Shown here one piece after another: positions 53,291-64,000 of a DNA stretch of 64,000 bases. The stretch is from assembly GCF_014356525.2 (NCBI RefSeq), contig NC_052507.1, forward strand, positions 4,390,509 through 4,454,508, in the 5' to 3' direction. This DNA comes from Nilaparvata lugens. Taxonomy: Eukaryota > Arthropoda > Insecta > Hemiptera > Delphacidae. The translations under genes and the position numbers were made by a program. Numbering within the stretch: the stretch's first letter is position 1; each line of letters opens with the position of its first letter. The notes beneath the pieces were generated by a model that searched no databases, had not been told where the DNA came from, and was given only the letters and a program-made list of their open reading frames with translations.

Positions 53291-53991
53291 TCTATATATA
53301 TAAAAGCGAAATGGCACTCACTCACTGACTGACTGACTCAAATTTGGTAGGTATGTTCAGTTAGCCCTTTAGAGGCGCACTAAGAAATCTTTTGGTGATA
53401 TTTTAACTCTAAGGGTGGTTTTCGAGGGTTTAAAGTTATTTTAACATGTATATTCTTCTTATTCCAATATCTTAAAATTATTATCGAAATGTCCATACCA
53501 TGGATATGTTAATATAGAACTATATTCTAGAGAGAGTACTTCTTCGAAACAGTTGTTCTGGTAACTAGATTAAAAAATTTTTGTCAGGTTGACATTAAGT
53601 TGAGTTGACTTTGTTAGTTTGGCATCAAGTTGAAGATTGAAATGCATTTTAGATTGAAATTATTCAGGACCTCCTAAATACCAATTTATCCAATTAGCCA
53701 AAATTAGCGTTTTCTCAGCTTTTCTGCGTTTCCTCACCTTTTTCAATAATTTATTGATGGAAATATATTTTTAAAGAATCAGTACACAGGTTTAGCTGAG
53801 GTGGAAAAATTTTGTTCGCCAAAGATACGCCGATATTATAGTAACAGGTGTTACTATAGACCGCTGAGGTCTACATGCAGTCGAGCGAAGCGAGCCCGCT
53901 GATCTTATTCTTGGACAATCCAACCGGGGGTCCAGGTGGCGGAGCCCCCTGGCTAGATGGATATGGCGAGCGAAGCGAGCCTGACGGCTAG
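53291..53991 (+). mobile_element. Helitron-like element, family A copy 3
   Basis: 701 bp, plus strand. Preceded by A, starts TCTATATATATAAAAGCGAA, ends GGCGAGCGAAGCGAGCCTGA CGGCTAG, followed by T. Unlike copies 1 and 2 it has only the outer 3' end. The internal stretch GGGGGTCCAGGTGGCGGAGC is shared. Confidence 0.9.
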
Positions 53992-54004
53992 TATGAATAT
54001 AAAT

Positions 54005-54125
54005 ACAAAACTCAGTACCCTTTCTGAATTATTTTATCACAACATGTTTTGTACATTCATGCCATTTTCAAGTCTTGACAATAATTCAAAAATGGTACTG
54101 ATATTTGTATTTCTATTTATATTAC
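54005..54125. repeat. dispersed ACTCAGTACCCTTT repeat, inverted pair
   Basis: ACTCAGTACCCTTTCTGAAT at 54010 and AATTCAAAAATGGTACTGAT at 54088 are imperfect inverses. The same sequence occurs at 35493-35545. Confidence 0.45.
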
Positions 54126-55258
54126 AATAAGTATCCCTGAACAGAAGAGAGACAATGATTTAGATTATATGGATGGGCTTCAATTTATATTACTATGTTG
54201 GAAAATATTTTTACTTTGGAATATTTTCAAATATTCTCAGTCTCAGAACAGATTATACTGTCAGTTATGAACAGATGCTAATAATTGTCTATCGGAGTAT
54301 TAATTGTTAGTTCTCATGAGTGACCTCTTGTTAAATCATATATCAAGAATCATACATTACATACATTTGAACCTCATTAAATTCATCATTTTCGGATGAA
54401 ATAGGGAATGAACTTACAATCCTTAGGAACTCAGGAAGTGAAAATGCAAATTTTTAGTGAGAAAAATGAAGAACCCAAGACATAACCTATAAACTTGAGT
54501 GTTGATAGGGAATGACATTGGGTAATACGGCGAGGCAGAACATCCGAAAAGATCTCTCTGCCAATAAAATCCATAACAGTAAATAAAAAACTTACAATCC
54601 AATGAAATGAGTAAACTTTTTCAATCGTGGGAAGTTTCTATTTCAATCAGTTAACTGGTAAAGAATTGAACTTATTATCCATTCCAGCTATCATTATAAC
54701 CAAGTTTCATCCTTAGAGCTACTGAAACACAATCAAAGATTACCAGTTACAACTCTTCAGGAGCCATTTTCAAGTGAAGAGTTGGAACAAGTTGTCCTGT
54801 GCTTCATGACTCTCATTATGTTGTTTCTACTATTATTTTTTTCCTACAGTTACGTTGAAAAGTGGCCATTGCTGCACTGATTACAGAACGCAAAGAATCA
54901 CTTTTCCGCTCTAGTGCGGGAAAAATTTTTCTGCACCCCAGATTTGCAACATGGCAACGCAAAATACTTAGTAGGTTATATGGAGCAACAGTGCAGCAAA
55001 ATCAAAATGAAGTTGGTAACAGTGACTGCTGTGGCTGCTATAGTGAGCAGAGGTGCAACCAAGCACAACGCGCTAATTATTACTATTATATAATATTATA
55101 ACCAAGGACAACGAGGACTTTGGGATTTTAGGATTAAGGTTTTTATCAATAATAAAATTACACAGAAAAACATTTGATGCATTTCAGGCAATTTTACCCC
55201 GTAATTACCCACTTTTCATATTCAATGGTAACTGTAGGAAAAACTTAATGTGAAATAC
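54126..55258. other. unassigned stretch
   Basis: No gene recognised. A 79-codon plus ORF (54862-55101) is Cys/Gln-containing but lacks a known domain and has no flanking support. Confidence 0.4.
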
Positions 55259-55360
55259 GTGCGCAAAGTTCCTCTGCTGCACTCAAGAAACCATTCCGCC
55301 CTCGCCTACGGCTCGGGCGTAAACGTTTCTTTCGGTGCAGCAAACTGTCACTTTGCGCAC
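55259..55360. mobile_element. 102-bp hairpin MITE
   Basis: GTGCGCAAAGTTCCTCTGCT and its near inverse CAGCAAACTGTCACTTTGCG then CAC. The inner pair CGCCCTCGCC/GGCTCGGGCG makes almost the whole element fold back. Confidence 0.8.
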
Positions 55361-55639
55361 TAGTTGCACAAATAACTATTCCATTGCTGTTCAAGTGGGA
55401 AATATTCAAATGCAGTACTCCCTCCGATTCACTCTATCAATTTTCATGGTATACTTTCATGATAAGTTTCACTCCACATGGATGCAAAAAACAACTACTT
55501 TTAGTTTGCTAATGTGATAATACTTCAGTTGATGTTGATGGCTCAATACGTACAATATTATTTTCTTCAATCTTTGTAATTATTAATACTGATGCGGAAC
55601 TGAAAATAATTATTTATTTATTAAGTTTAATTTAATTTT
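55361..55639. other. unassigned stretch
   Basis: AT-rich; nothing recognised. Confidence 0.4.
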
Positions 55640-55737
55640 ATTTTGTCAATTTTTGTAAATGTTACCATAGGCAAGAGCCTAGTAACAATTGTCAATAAAT
55701 ATCTTATCTTATCTTATCTTATCTTATCTTATCTTAT
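55640..55737 (+). mobile_element. LINE-type 3' tail with (TTATC)n
   Basis: TTTGTAAATGTTACCATAGG, CAAGAGCCTAGTAACAATTG, TCAATAAATATC and then six TTATC repeats. The form (AATAAA followed at once by a pentanucleotide tail) is that of a non-LTR 3' end. Confidence 0.55.
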
Positions 55738-56467
55738 CCTGAATAAATATTTCTTTTCACTTCCATGATTCATTCTAATACTTGACATTAGTTTCATGAA
55801 AAAGTTGGCATGACTATGGTTGGGAAATGAGAATTATAATACTGATGTGATGAATTGAGTTATTTTGAATAGAATATAAAGTATCATACATTCATTCATA
55901 CTTTCACAGATACAATATCATACTTAGCTCAGAATGAATTATTGGGGAAAGATCCCAAAACTGTTCCCCACCCCAATTTTGATTGAGATAGTCAAGAAAT
56001 AGGTTATGTTTATCAGAATCATCACTTCTATCAAGGAAAGAGATTCGGAATGAGCATCCCAATCTCTTGCAGATTACAACGTATCCAAGTTTATGAAATC
56101 TGTTCGATAAATCAATCAGTTTAACAATAAATGTTGTCAGTTTTCCGTTGGAAATATAATGAGGAGGTTTCAAGGGTAATGTCTCCCAGAGATGACTGGC
56201 AACTAACAAGAAGAAACTTCCAGGTAGAAGTTTACTGGAAAGATACTCTTATTTTGATTGCAGATAATTTGGAAAAGCCAGGCTGTTTGGAGAAGCCGGT
56301 ACTTTCAAAAACTTTCTCCTTGCAGCTTCGTTCAACGAGATACATTTCAACTTTTTGATCACTACTTGAATATTCTGGGAACGATACCAGTGCTGCTGCC
56401 TATGGGTAACTTTGTATTTATGGTCAATATTTATTTTACAACTCTTATCTACTCTTGAGATCTGTGT
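55738..56467. other. unassigned stretch
   Basis: A 101-codon minus ORF (55904-56209) overlaps plus-strand ORFs of 75 and 66 codons; none has a domain I recognise. No repeat found. Confidence 0.4.
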
Positions 56468-57230
56468 CTATAGCGAGGTCCACGTTATAATGGCAGTGAA
56501 GGAAGATAGGAGAACAAATTTGCCGATCCTCTGTCTTGTCTCTGCCTTGTATGGAAGGTAACTGATACTGATTTTTTGATGTTATAATAAGTTTCAAGTT
56601 TTCAAGTTTCAAGTTTTCAAGTTTCAAGTTCTATTGCTTACATCAGCAATACAACAAAATAAAAATCATTCCATCAGATACCTATAACTAACAATTCAAA
56701 GATACTATACACTTCTGAAAGGTTAATTTGGCACTATATCATAATGTATCAATAGTACAGTAGAAATTAACTTCAAACTTATAAGTACACAACTCATATC
56801 AACATTTTGGAATGATGTAACTCATGATGGAAATGAACCTTTACATTTTATGTGAGAACCGATGCAAACAAAAAATACTATTCACAAAAGAGCTTCCGCA
56901 AAGCCCTTGTCTGTGAATAGGAGTTTGAATAATGGGACATATATATGAAAACGATAAGACACATACACATACGCATTCACTCAGTCAATAACTGTTCATT
57001 CTCGTTTAAAATGATAAATCATATTTTATCAAGCCAAAAAATTTCATTTTCTATGATTTCAAAATCAAGAATAAATATTTTGTTAATTAATAATATTTCT
57101 ACATCGCTAGATGACGATCTGGCAACAGAGCAAAGCGAGAAAGAGATAGGGCTATCCGCTTTGTTGGATGATAGACAAGAATAGCAATACAATATTACTA
57201 ATTGAACACCGCCCTTATAACGTGGACCTC
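56468..57230 (+). mobile_element. M1 element split by a LINE tail
   Basis: Left CTATAGCGAGGTCCACGTTA; right CGCCCTTATAACGTGGACCT C. Its body is broken near 56587 after TTTTTTGATGTTATAATA and resumes near 56988 with AATAACTGTTCATTCTCG. Confidence 0.75.
56588..56987 (-). mobile_element. LINE-type 3' end inserted in M1
   Basis: On the minus strand it ends GATGTAAGCAATAGAACTTG with an (AACTTGAA)n tail of about 40 bp. A hairpin CTATTCACAGACAAGGGC ... CTCTTTTGTGAATAG lies upstream. No coding part. Confidence 0.55.
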
Positions 57231-57334
57231 CAGGAATGATTCATTCGTTTACAACAATCATTTCATCTCTCGAGAAGATATTTCTCTTAATATTCCAATA
57301 ATAAATGTCCATGATTGAGTTTGAAAATTCTGTT

Positions 57335-57500
57335 AGTTGATTTATTATAATAATATTCATTTATATTATCTATTCATTTATTTATTCTATTTATACTATT
57401 TATTCTATTATTTAATCTATTTATATTTATATTTATTTATTTATTTATATTTTTTTATCTATTTATATTTATTCCATTTATTCATAGGCAATAGATACAA
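57335..57500 (+). repeat. (TTTA/TTTATC) AT microsatellite
   Basis: TTTATTTATTCTATTTATAC-type repeats; the Tyr/Leu/Ile ORF is a by-product. Confidence 0.85.
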
Positions 57501-57747
57501 TGCAAGTAAAAACAAGAGGCATTCGCCCAAAACTGATTTGAACCTTAATTTGGAATACACAGTCTAGAGGTTATGTAAATGATAACTTAATTCACACACT
57601 ATTTTCACCCCAAAAAATGTATGTACTACAGTAATTTTGAATTTATCGGATTAATTAATTTCAAAATACAAATCCAAACAAAAATCTTCCTTTACAATCA
57701 CAAAATATTTCTACATTGTTGAGAAACTAACTGGCAACGTTGCGGAG

Positions 57748-58115
57748 CTATAGTAAGGTCCACGTTATAATGGCAGTGTTTGATTAGCAATGGTATTGCT
57801 ATCCTTGTCCATCATACAACAAAGCGGATAGCGCTATCTCTTCCTCGCTTTACTCTGTTGCCAAATCGTCTCTTAACAATGTAAAGTTGATGATGGATTA
57901 ACAAAATATTTCATCTTAATTATGAAATTATTGAAAAAAATAATTTCCCACTTAATAAAATATAATTGATCATTTTAAACGTGAATGAGCAGCTAATATT
58001 ACGTCAATAAACCTGTATCAGCTACCGTCTATAGAAGAAATTGACAAGACAGAGGTTCGGCAACGTTGTTCTTTTATCTTTCTCCACTGCCATTATAACG
58101 TGGACCTCACTGTAG
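57748..58115 (+). mobile_element. M1 element, 368 bp, both ends
   Basis: Left CTATAGTAAGGTCCACGTTA and right AACGTGGACCTCACTGTAG. The body shows AAAGCGGATAGCGCTATCTC and AGAGGTTCGGCAACGTTGTT. It is the best preserved M1 copy. Confidence 0.85.
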
Positions 58116-58805
58116 AAAAGGATAGCAAATATCTGCTCTGTCGAACGGTAGATAAAGACAAGGAATTTATTCATTTCGTTATTATTATTGTCATTTCATA
58201 AATGAATAAATAACAACTCTATTACATCATTCTTAGAACGATAAGAAAATTTCTCATTATTGGAGTATGTTCATCCATCATTCAATAACGAAGTTTCCTG
58301 AAGTTCCAACTTCCTTCATTAGAGGATTTAACTCTCCGTTAAGGTAACCATTTTGCCCACAACAATACTCTGATGAGATGTCGGTTATTGCATTTTGTGC
58401 ATAGTTTCTTCCAGTTATGCATCTTGAACCCCGTTTAAGTCTGGTTTAGTTGACTTTTTAGTATGGTTTAGTTGTAGAAGAACGAATCTCCGCTATTTGG
58501 CTGTTTTATATACGCTACTATGCTTGGCTACTGTATTGTAATCGAAGGTTAAAGTTTGAATGAAGTTCAGCTCAAATGGTTAGATTGTACGAGTGGATAA
58601 GATACAAATGTTGTAGTTATTGAACATTCCTGCATTATATGGCAAATTACCCACAATATTGATAAATATTTCCACAACATTGCAGATAAAATATTTGTTC
58701 TACATTATTGTTGAAAATAATCAATCATATTTCTTTTAATATATTTTTCAATAATTGAGTAATGAACTTCCATGATTGAATTTTAATATTCCAGTGATCA
58801 TCATC
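58116..58805. other. unassigned stretch
   Basis: Contains M1-like internal phrases (TCAATAATTGAGTAATGAAC near 58755) but no end; otherwise nothing. Confidence 0.35.
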
Positions 58806-59870
58806 CATTATGGACTAGGCTTGTGAAGCCTGTTCCGGTGTCCACCGCTTCCTCGGTCTTCCGACGTCCCTTCTCCCATCCAACTGCAGCTTCCAAGCTT
58901 GTAGTGTAAGACGAGTTGGTGGCATACGACGCAGCCACCAAATTGTGTTCGCTTCAATCTGTATTGTTTTATGATTTCTGTTAGTGGTTGCACATTGCAC
59001 TCACTTCGAGTTGTTTCATTCCTTATGTGGTCTCGTCTTGAGTATCCTTGAATGCTGAGCAGAAACCTATATCTCTGATGCCTGAATTCGTGAGTCATCA
59101 TTCTTGGATTTTGCCCATACCTCACTACCGTATGTCATTAAAGGGATAGCCATTGTCCTATAGAACTTAATCTCAGTCTCTTTTCTGGCCTTACTCTTTA
59201 ATGTTCGGTGGATGACTCCAAAAATTGAGTTACACTTTGCTATTTTCTGAGGTATATCACATTCTCTGTCATAGGATACATCACAGCCGAGATATTTTAA
59301 GTTGCTCACCTGTTCCATTATCATATCATTTAGAACTATTTCGGAACGCAAGGGCCACTTGCCCCGAAATGCCATTACTTTCGATTTCTGAGCTGATAAT
59401 CATGTACCTACAGCTTGAAGCTCATCTGTAACTTATCCTCACTTTCCTGAACTATCACTGTATCGTCAGAAAAAATGAGAGACTTTTATTTAATATTCAT
59501 ATTGAATGAAAAAGACTAAGAAATTGTCAAAAAACCACAGATTTATTGATACTTAGAAAGACCGGTTTCGGTTATTAACTTAAGTTTATCAGAGATTGAC
59601 AATGGTGTAATAACCGAAACCAGCCTTTCTAAGTAGTATCAATAAATCTGTGGTTTTTTGACAATTTCTTAGTCTTTTTCATTCAATAAACATAAGAGAG
59701 TTGTGAAAGACTCCCTGCCCAATTTTAAAACCTGAGTCTACTCTTTGTCGCCAATTGCTCATCAGCTCGTCAATATAATATAAATAGCGTGGGTGAAAGT
59801 GGGTATCCTTGTGTAACACCTTTGTTTATGATCAACTCTTTCTCAGGTTCATCTTTCATTCCAGTGATTG
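58806..59870 (-). pseudogene. non-LTR reverse transcriptase, broken
   Basis: A minus-strand LINE ORF2 fragment. Sense order: motif B-like KGVTQGYPLSPTLF (about 59840-59800), followed shortly by an in-frame stop; then a MITE (59500-59688). Motif C follows as LIFSDDTVIVQESEDKLQ (about 59488-59435), with FSDD in place of the usual FADD. Next come VSNLKYLGCDVS, AIPLMTYGSEVWA (to 59067), and in another frame RFLLSIQGYSRRDHI (from about 59080). At least two frameshifts or stops separate these pieces. The arrangement is that of Jockey/RTE-like endonuclease-reverse transcriptases. The gene is dead. Confidence 0.85.
59500..59688. mobile_element. palindromic MITE inside the reverse transcriptase
   Basis: TATTGAATGAAAAAGACTAA and its inverse TTAGTCTTTTTCATTCAATA form arms of about 80 bp, including AACCACAGATTTATTGATAC. 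It has TA at both ends. The loop contains CAGAGATTGACAATGG. Confidence 0.9.
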
Positions 59871-59924
59871 ACTATATTATTTATTAATTGAAGACAATCG
59901 ATCTGACAACGATGAGAATCTGGA

Positions 59925-60981
59925 AAAGGATAGCGCTACCGGCTTTCTCGAGTGGTAGACAAGGATATAAACACAAATATTGAAATTCTGTCATTATAAC
60001 GTGAACATCACTATGGTAGGCTATTAATAGAGAGGTTCACGTTATAATGGCAGTGAAGAAAAATAGCAGAGCAACGTTGCCAATCCTCTGTCTCGCCAAT
60101 GCCTTCTATGGACGGTAGCTGATATAGGTTTATTGATGTAATATTGACTGTTCATTCTCGTTTAAAATAAGAAATGATATCTTATTAAGCAAGAAATTAT
60201 ATTTTTCAATTATTTCATAAAGTATTTCCATAATATTAAGATGAAATATTTTGTTGATTGATTGATAATTCTACATTATTAAAAGACGATCTCGCAACAG
60301 AGCAAAGCGAGAAAGTGATGGCCCTACCGGAATGCCCTGATGAAATTTGATATTCCTGTGATGAACCATATTATTTCTAAATTGATGGCAATCGATCTTG
60401 CAACGATGAGAATCTAGAAAAGGATAGCGCTACCGGCTTTGTCGAATGTTAGACAAGGATATAAACACCAATGTTCAAATACTGCCATTATAACGTGGAC
60501 ATCACTATGGTAGGCTTTAGAGAGGTCCACGTTATAATAACAGTGAAGAAAAAAAGTAGAGCAACGTTGCCAATCCTCTGTCTTGTCAATGCCTTCTATA
60601 GACGGTAGCTGATACAGTTTTATTGATGTGATATCAACTTTCCATTCTCGTTTAAAATAATCATTTATATTTCACCAAGCAATGAATTATCATTTCCCAA
60701 TTATTTCATAATAGATTTCTATAAATAGGATGAAATATTTTGTCAATTAATTAACTCTAAACAACAATCTATACTCCATAATCTATAGTCTAACTCTAAC
60801 TATTATAGTCTCTATAATCTAACTCTATAGTCAATTAGTTAACTCTACATTGTTAAAAGACGATCTGGCAACAGAGCAAAGCGAGAAAGTGATAGCACTA
60901 CCGGCTTTGTCGAATGATAGACAAGGATAACAACACCAATGTTAGTCAAATACTGCCATTATAACGTGGACTTCACTATAG
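59925..60981 (+). mobile_element. tandem cluster of three M1 elements
   Basis: A right-end part (59925-60015), a full copy (60028-60508) and a full copy (60517-60981) lie head to tail. The two junctions share CACTATGGTAGGCT then AGAGAGG, so the array probably arose by tandem duplication, not separate insertions. Bodies include CAACGTTGCCAATCCTCTGT and AAGGATAGCGCTACCGGCTT. Confidence 0.8.
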
Positions 60982-61248
60982 TTTATGGATTTTCCTCGAA
61001 CTCCCTGAATTGAACTCTTACTTTTGTCCCTTCACCAAACTCAGCAGAAGCTGAGAATAGCGATCACACATAAATTTCAGCATAGATGCCCGAGAATTCA
61101 ATTAGAAACGAATGCCTCAAACTTCGCAGACGTGCTTTGACTTCTAACTCGAGATTCTCAGCCTAATGAATATTGTGGGGATCTATTCTCCCAAATCCTT
61201 GTACCACTATAGCCATAGGTGCTATCTATTTCTACATCATGAACCTCT
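60982..61248. other. unassigned stretch
   Basis: No feature recognised. Confidence 0.35.
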
Positions 61249-61438
61249 CTATACTCTCTGATTCTAGGTTTTGTTTTCCAGGTTTGCTCATTGTTTCTGT
61301 TCTTGTGGGTTTTTTCCGGAATTGTTCCTGTTCTCCTGATAGATTTTTTCCTCTTTCCTGTCATTTGTTCACTGATCCTGTGAGCTTTTCTTTGCTTCCT
61401 AAGTCCTTGTACTATTTTCGAATGTAAGTGTGTACTAG

Positions 61439-61713
61439 CATAGAGAAACAATAGCGTAACTAGATATCCCATGGTATAGGGCGTTTATGTCGCAACTTTT
61501 ACTGTTATCTCAAGCCGATTACTGTCGATTATTGTAGATTCTTACTGTTTTGTTGGGGTGAGATTGTATGAACGGCACAATATGAGAGACTATCAGCGTC
61601 ACATGGCTTTATGAGAAAGAACTACGTGGACTATCTGCTTGAGTTAACACTAAAAGTTGCGGCATAAACGCCCTATACCATGGGATATCAACTTATGCTA
61701 TTGTTTCTCTATG
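61439..61713. mobile_element. M2 MITE, copy 2
   Basis: Left CATAGAGAAACAATAGCGTA ... TGTCGCAACTTTTACTGTTA; right TAACACTAAAAGTTGCGGCA ... GCTATTGTTTCTCTATG. About 275 bp. Confidence 0.85.
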
Positions 61714-61759
61714 ATTGAATTTAGTTCTATTTTTCCATGGAGGTATGAAAGGAATTTGT

Positions 61760-61931
61760 TATCGTTTTGGCCGGGTGAGATTGTATGAACGGCACAATAT
61801 GAGAGACTGCCAGCGTCATATAGCTTTATGAGAAAGAACTACGTGGACTATCGGCTTGAGATAACACAAAAAGTTACGACATAAACATCCTCTACCATGG
61901 GATATCTTCTTATGCTATTTTTTCTCTATGG
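61760..61931. mobile_element. M2 MITE, right half
   Basis: Begins within the M2 centre (GGCCGGGTGAGATTGTATGA) and ends GCTATTTTTTCTCTATGG. The left arm is absent. Confidence 0.75.
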
Positions 61932-62647
61932 TACTAGGTTGAAATCTAGGTTGTTATCTCCAAATCCAGGTTTTCTCATTGTTCCTGTTCCTGTGAGTTT
62001 TTTCTGAAAATGTTCCTGTCTTAATCTCCAAATACAAGTTTTTCCATTGTTTCCAGACATGTAGATTTTTCTGGAATTGTTCCAGATAGACCTCTGTCCT
62101 GTCATTTGTTCATTAATCCTGAAAGATTTTGTTTTGTATCCTCAACTGTTATTTGTTCCCAGGGGTTTCCCTTTGTACTTTGATCTATTCAGTTGTAATT
62201 CTTTGAAATTTGTGAAATAATTTTGGAATCAAGACTTGGAATTATAAAATTTTGAACAAGATGGTGAAATTTGATGTTGAACGGTGTACTGAACTCTTCG
62301 ATTCTAGGTTTGTTGATTGTTCCTCTCCCAGTGAGGATTTCCTGAAATTTTTCTTGATAGATTTTCTCCTTTTTCCTGTCATATGTTGATTAATCCTGTT
62401 AGTTTTTGTTTTGTATCCTCATTTGTTCTTTTTTCCCGAGGGGAGTTTCTCTGCTTTCCAAACTATTCAGTTGGGATTCTTCAGAATAAGCGATGTTATC
62501 AGTTTGTGTAATAATTTTTGAACTTGAAAAATTTAAAACAAGATGAAGAAATGCTTTATAATATTCTTACATTCACTAAAATTATTATTCAATTATATCG
62601 CCGTCGTCGTCTTGTTACAGGGGTAGGCATCAATACCTGATCCGCCT

Positions 62648-62826
62648 TCAAACATTCTCCCACCTTTTTCTTGGTCTGCCAATACTTCCCCTCCCTTCTG
62701 GCCTGTGAGCAATGACAGCTATGAGAACTCTTCCGTTTTCCATTCTCTTGAAATGTTCTCTCCACTGTTGTCGATTCTCGTCAACTCGTTGAGGTATAGA
62801 GATCACATTGAGCTCTCTACGGCTCT
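62648..62826 (-). pseudogene. non-LTR reverse transcriptase C-terminal tail
   Basis: About 58 codons on the minus strand reading RRELNVISIPQRVDENRQQW, REHFKRMENG, then RPEGRGSIGRPRKRWEN and a stop. The W..HF.RM...RP.GRR..GRP..RW pattern is the C-terminal tail of many insect LINE endonuclease-reverse transcriptases. There is no start codon, and upstream sequence is lost. Confidence 0.8.
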
Positions 62827-62829
62827 CTA

Positions 62830-63095
62830 TTTATATTAAATTATATGAATGATCTTATTCTTTTTTCTCTCCCCTTTTCACCACTTTCTTTCATCCTCTT
62901 CAACTCTCCACCCACTCTTTTAATCTTTTCTCCTCCTCTTCCTCAGCTTCCCCCATCTCTTTCCCTCTTATTATTCAATTTCAAGAATGTCTATCTTAAA
63001 CACTTAATTTTCTTGCTTATTTTCCATCTTCCAGTTTCATGATTAGAAAAAAAATTATCCTACACATTAGGGGCCAAGCAACATAAATCGTTTTT
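62830..63095. other. pyrimidine-rich, otherwise unassigned
   Basis: CTCTCC/TTCTCC-rich at 62860-62970; no element. Confidence 0.4.
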
Positions 63096-63199
63096 TAGAC
63101 GGCAGGGCAGGGAGCTCTCCGTTTGGCTGATTATCAGCTGATCTCGAACGTCTTCCCAATCAGCCTATCGGTGAGCTCCCTGCTCAGCCGACTCGTCTG
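63096..63199. mobile_element. short GC-rich MITE
   Basis: AGACGGCAGGGCAGGGAGCT and the imperfect inverse AGCTCCCTGCTCAGCCGACT then CGTCT. Inner arms GGCTGATT/AATCAGCC. Confidence 0.65.
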
Positions 63200-63231
63200 G
63201 AAACGCCTTGAAAAAACTCTTCGTCTGACTC

Positions 63232-63545
63232 TTAGACCAGTTATAGAGTGGACACGGCCCATTGTATACTCATACTGAAAGTCGATAAAGCCAACATCTA
63301 CTGCCATATCACCAAATCGTGACGTCATCATCGTATAGAAAACTTTTCTGTATAGTTTGTTTACATTGTTTTCCATAGCAGATTTTGTCTATTTCAGCAG
63401 GAGCGCAGCGGGAGTTAACCATTTTCAAAAATAATAATTTACTTTCGTCTGAAATAGAAACAATCTGAAAGTTTTCTATCCGATGTTGAGGTAATTATAG
63501 GGTGATATGGCAGTAGATGTTGGCTTCGGAGGCTAGACTTCCCAG
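63232..63545. mobile_element. inverted-repeat element
   Basis: Arms AAGCCAACATCTACTGCCAT (63289) and ATGGCAGTAGATGTTGGCTT (to 63527), plus TATAGAAAACTTTTC/GAAAGTTTTCTAT and CTATTTCAG/CTGAAATAG nearer the centre. The limits are uncertain. An 80-codon minus ORF across the left arm is likely chance. Confidence 0.65.
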
Positions 63546-64000
63546 CGTGTCTATCCTAAAAATGGTATAAGGTCTGACTTGACTCTTGTTTCTGTTTGAG
63601 AATTCATCTGTGAACTCCATTCTCCCTTATCTCAATCTCTATAGGATAAGGTCAAAATCGAAGAATTGTTCATAACATACATTCTCATCAGTAATCTATC
63701 GAATGTGTCATCTTTTATTTTTTATGTATAATTTTTTTCTAATTGTTAATGAACTGTTATCAAAAGGATTATTTTTTTGTAGATACTCCGTTATGCGGTC
63801 AAGCTTTAAAGCTTTGCATATGTGTGATTTAATCAGAAGGAATCATTAATCTATCAAGAATGATATTTGTAATAAATTAATTTAATTGAGTTATCAATTC
63901 CGATCATCCGATCATTCATGGAGTAGAATGTATGAACAAAAATAGTCTCTCCATGTATCTTTCTAGAGATCAGAGTCATCCTATAACGTTCTAAACTCGT
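63546..64000. other. unassigned stretch
   Basis: AT-rich; nothing recognised to the window end. Confidence 0.4.

Larger units (their letters stand above)
61249..62480 (+). repeat. three ~200-bp imperfect repeats of a TCCTGTCATTTGTT block
   Basis: Units near 61255-61425, 61960-62170 and 62290-62480 each have TCTAGGTTTG/CCAGGTTT, a TTGTTCCTGTTC-like stretch, GATAGATTTT and CCTGTCAT(T/A)TGTT. Units one and two are separated by two M2 elements. Confidence 0.6.

Noticed and set aside
54862..55101. 79-codon ORF with several cysteines
   Set aside because: No domain, no signal peptide, and it ends in an AT microsatellite-like tract; not supported.
55904..56209. 101-codon minus ORF
   Set aside because: No recognisable motif and overlapped by comparable ORFs on the other strand.
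63134..63376. 80-codon minus ORF
   Set aside because: Spans one MITE and one arm of another inverted repeat, so a conserved gene is unlikely.

Overview
The window looks like an AT-rich, intergenic or intronic stretch of an insect genome, dominated by transposable elements and tandem repeats. The base composition, Ty3/gypsy and non-LTR elements, Helitrons, and many nested short inverted-repeat elements all fit an insect. A sap-sucking hemipteran such as a planthopper is my guess from general resemblance; I could not check it. No host gene with a recognised protein domain is present. The only protein sequences I can name belong to transposons. One 60-codon ORF (21904-22086) with a signal-peptide-like start is the only weak candidate for a host peptide.

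Layout. 1-7151: dispersed debris, namely a family of short elements with TIR CTATAGTGAGGTCCACGTTA (called M1 here), an 11-bp/44-bp satellite, a non-autonomous Helitron (family A), GC-rich MITEs, a SINE-like unit and a Helentron-like element. 7152-18865: a near-intact, minus-strand Ty3/gypsy-type LTR retrotransposon of 11.7 kb with 2.5-kb LTRs, a tRNA-Lys-type primer binding site, a 668-residue coiled-coil Gag and a full Pol (protease, RT, RNase H, integrase). 18866-32963: a hAT-like element, pyrimidine microsatellites with periodic conserved cores, a ~180-bp satellite hit by another hAT-like element, and several 3' ends of one non-LTR family (called L here). 32964-47700: five Helitron-like copies (family B), LINE fragments, two satellites and a second Helitron A inserted cleanly in a 95-bp tandem array. 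47700-64000: satellites, a long foldback element, a third Helitron A, a broken LINE reverse transcriptase with a MITE between two of its catalytic motifs, and a tandem M1 cluster.

How parts work together. In the LTR element, Gag and Pol lie in the same frame, separated by one UGA followed by CUA, with 69 open codons before the first Pol methionine. This predicts Gag-Pol synthesis by stop-codon readthrough rather than frameshifting. Both LTRs also hold a decayed second primer-binding-site/LTR-end junction 106 bp from their edge. Several insertions can be dated relative to one another or proved by empty sites in neighbouring tandem copies: the LTR element (4-bp ATGT duplication), a hAT (CTTAATAG), a Helitron (A/T target), a LINE tail (ATCTCTT) and a hAT-like element in a satellite (CTTTCATC).

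All calls come from reading the sequence. Family names for non-coding elements are inferences from termini, target duplications and repeat copies inside this window.
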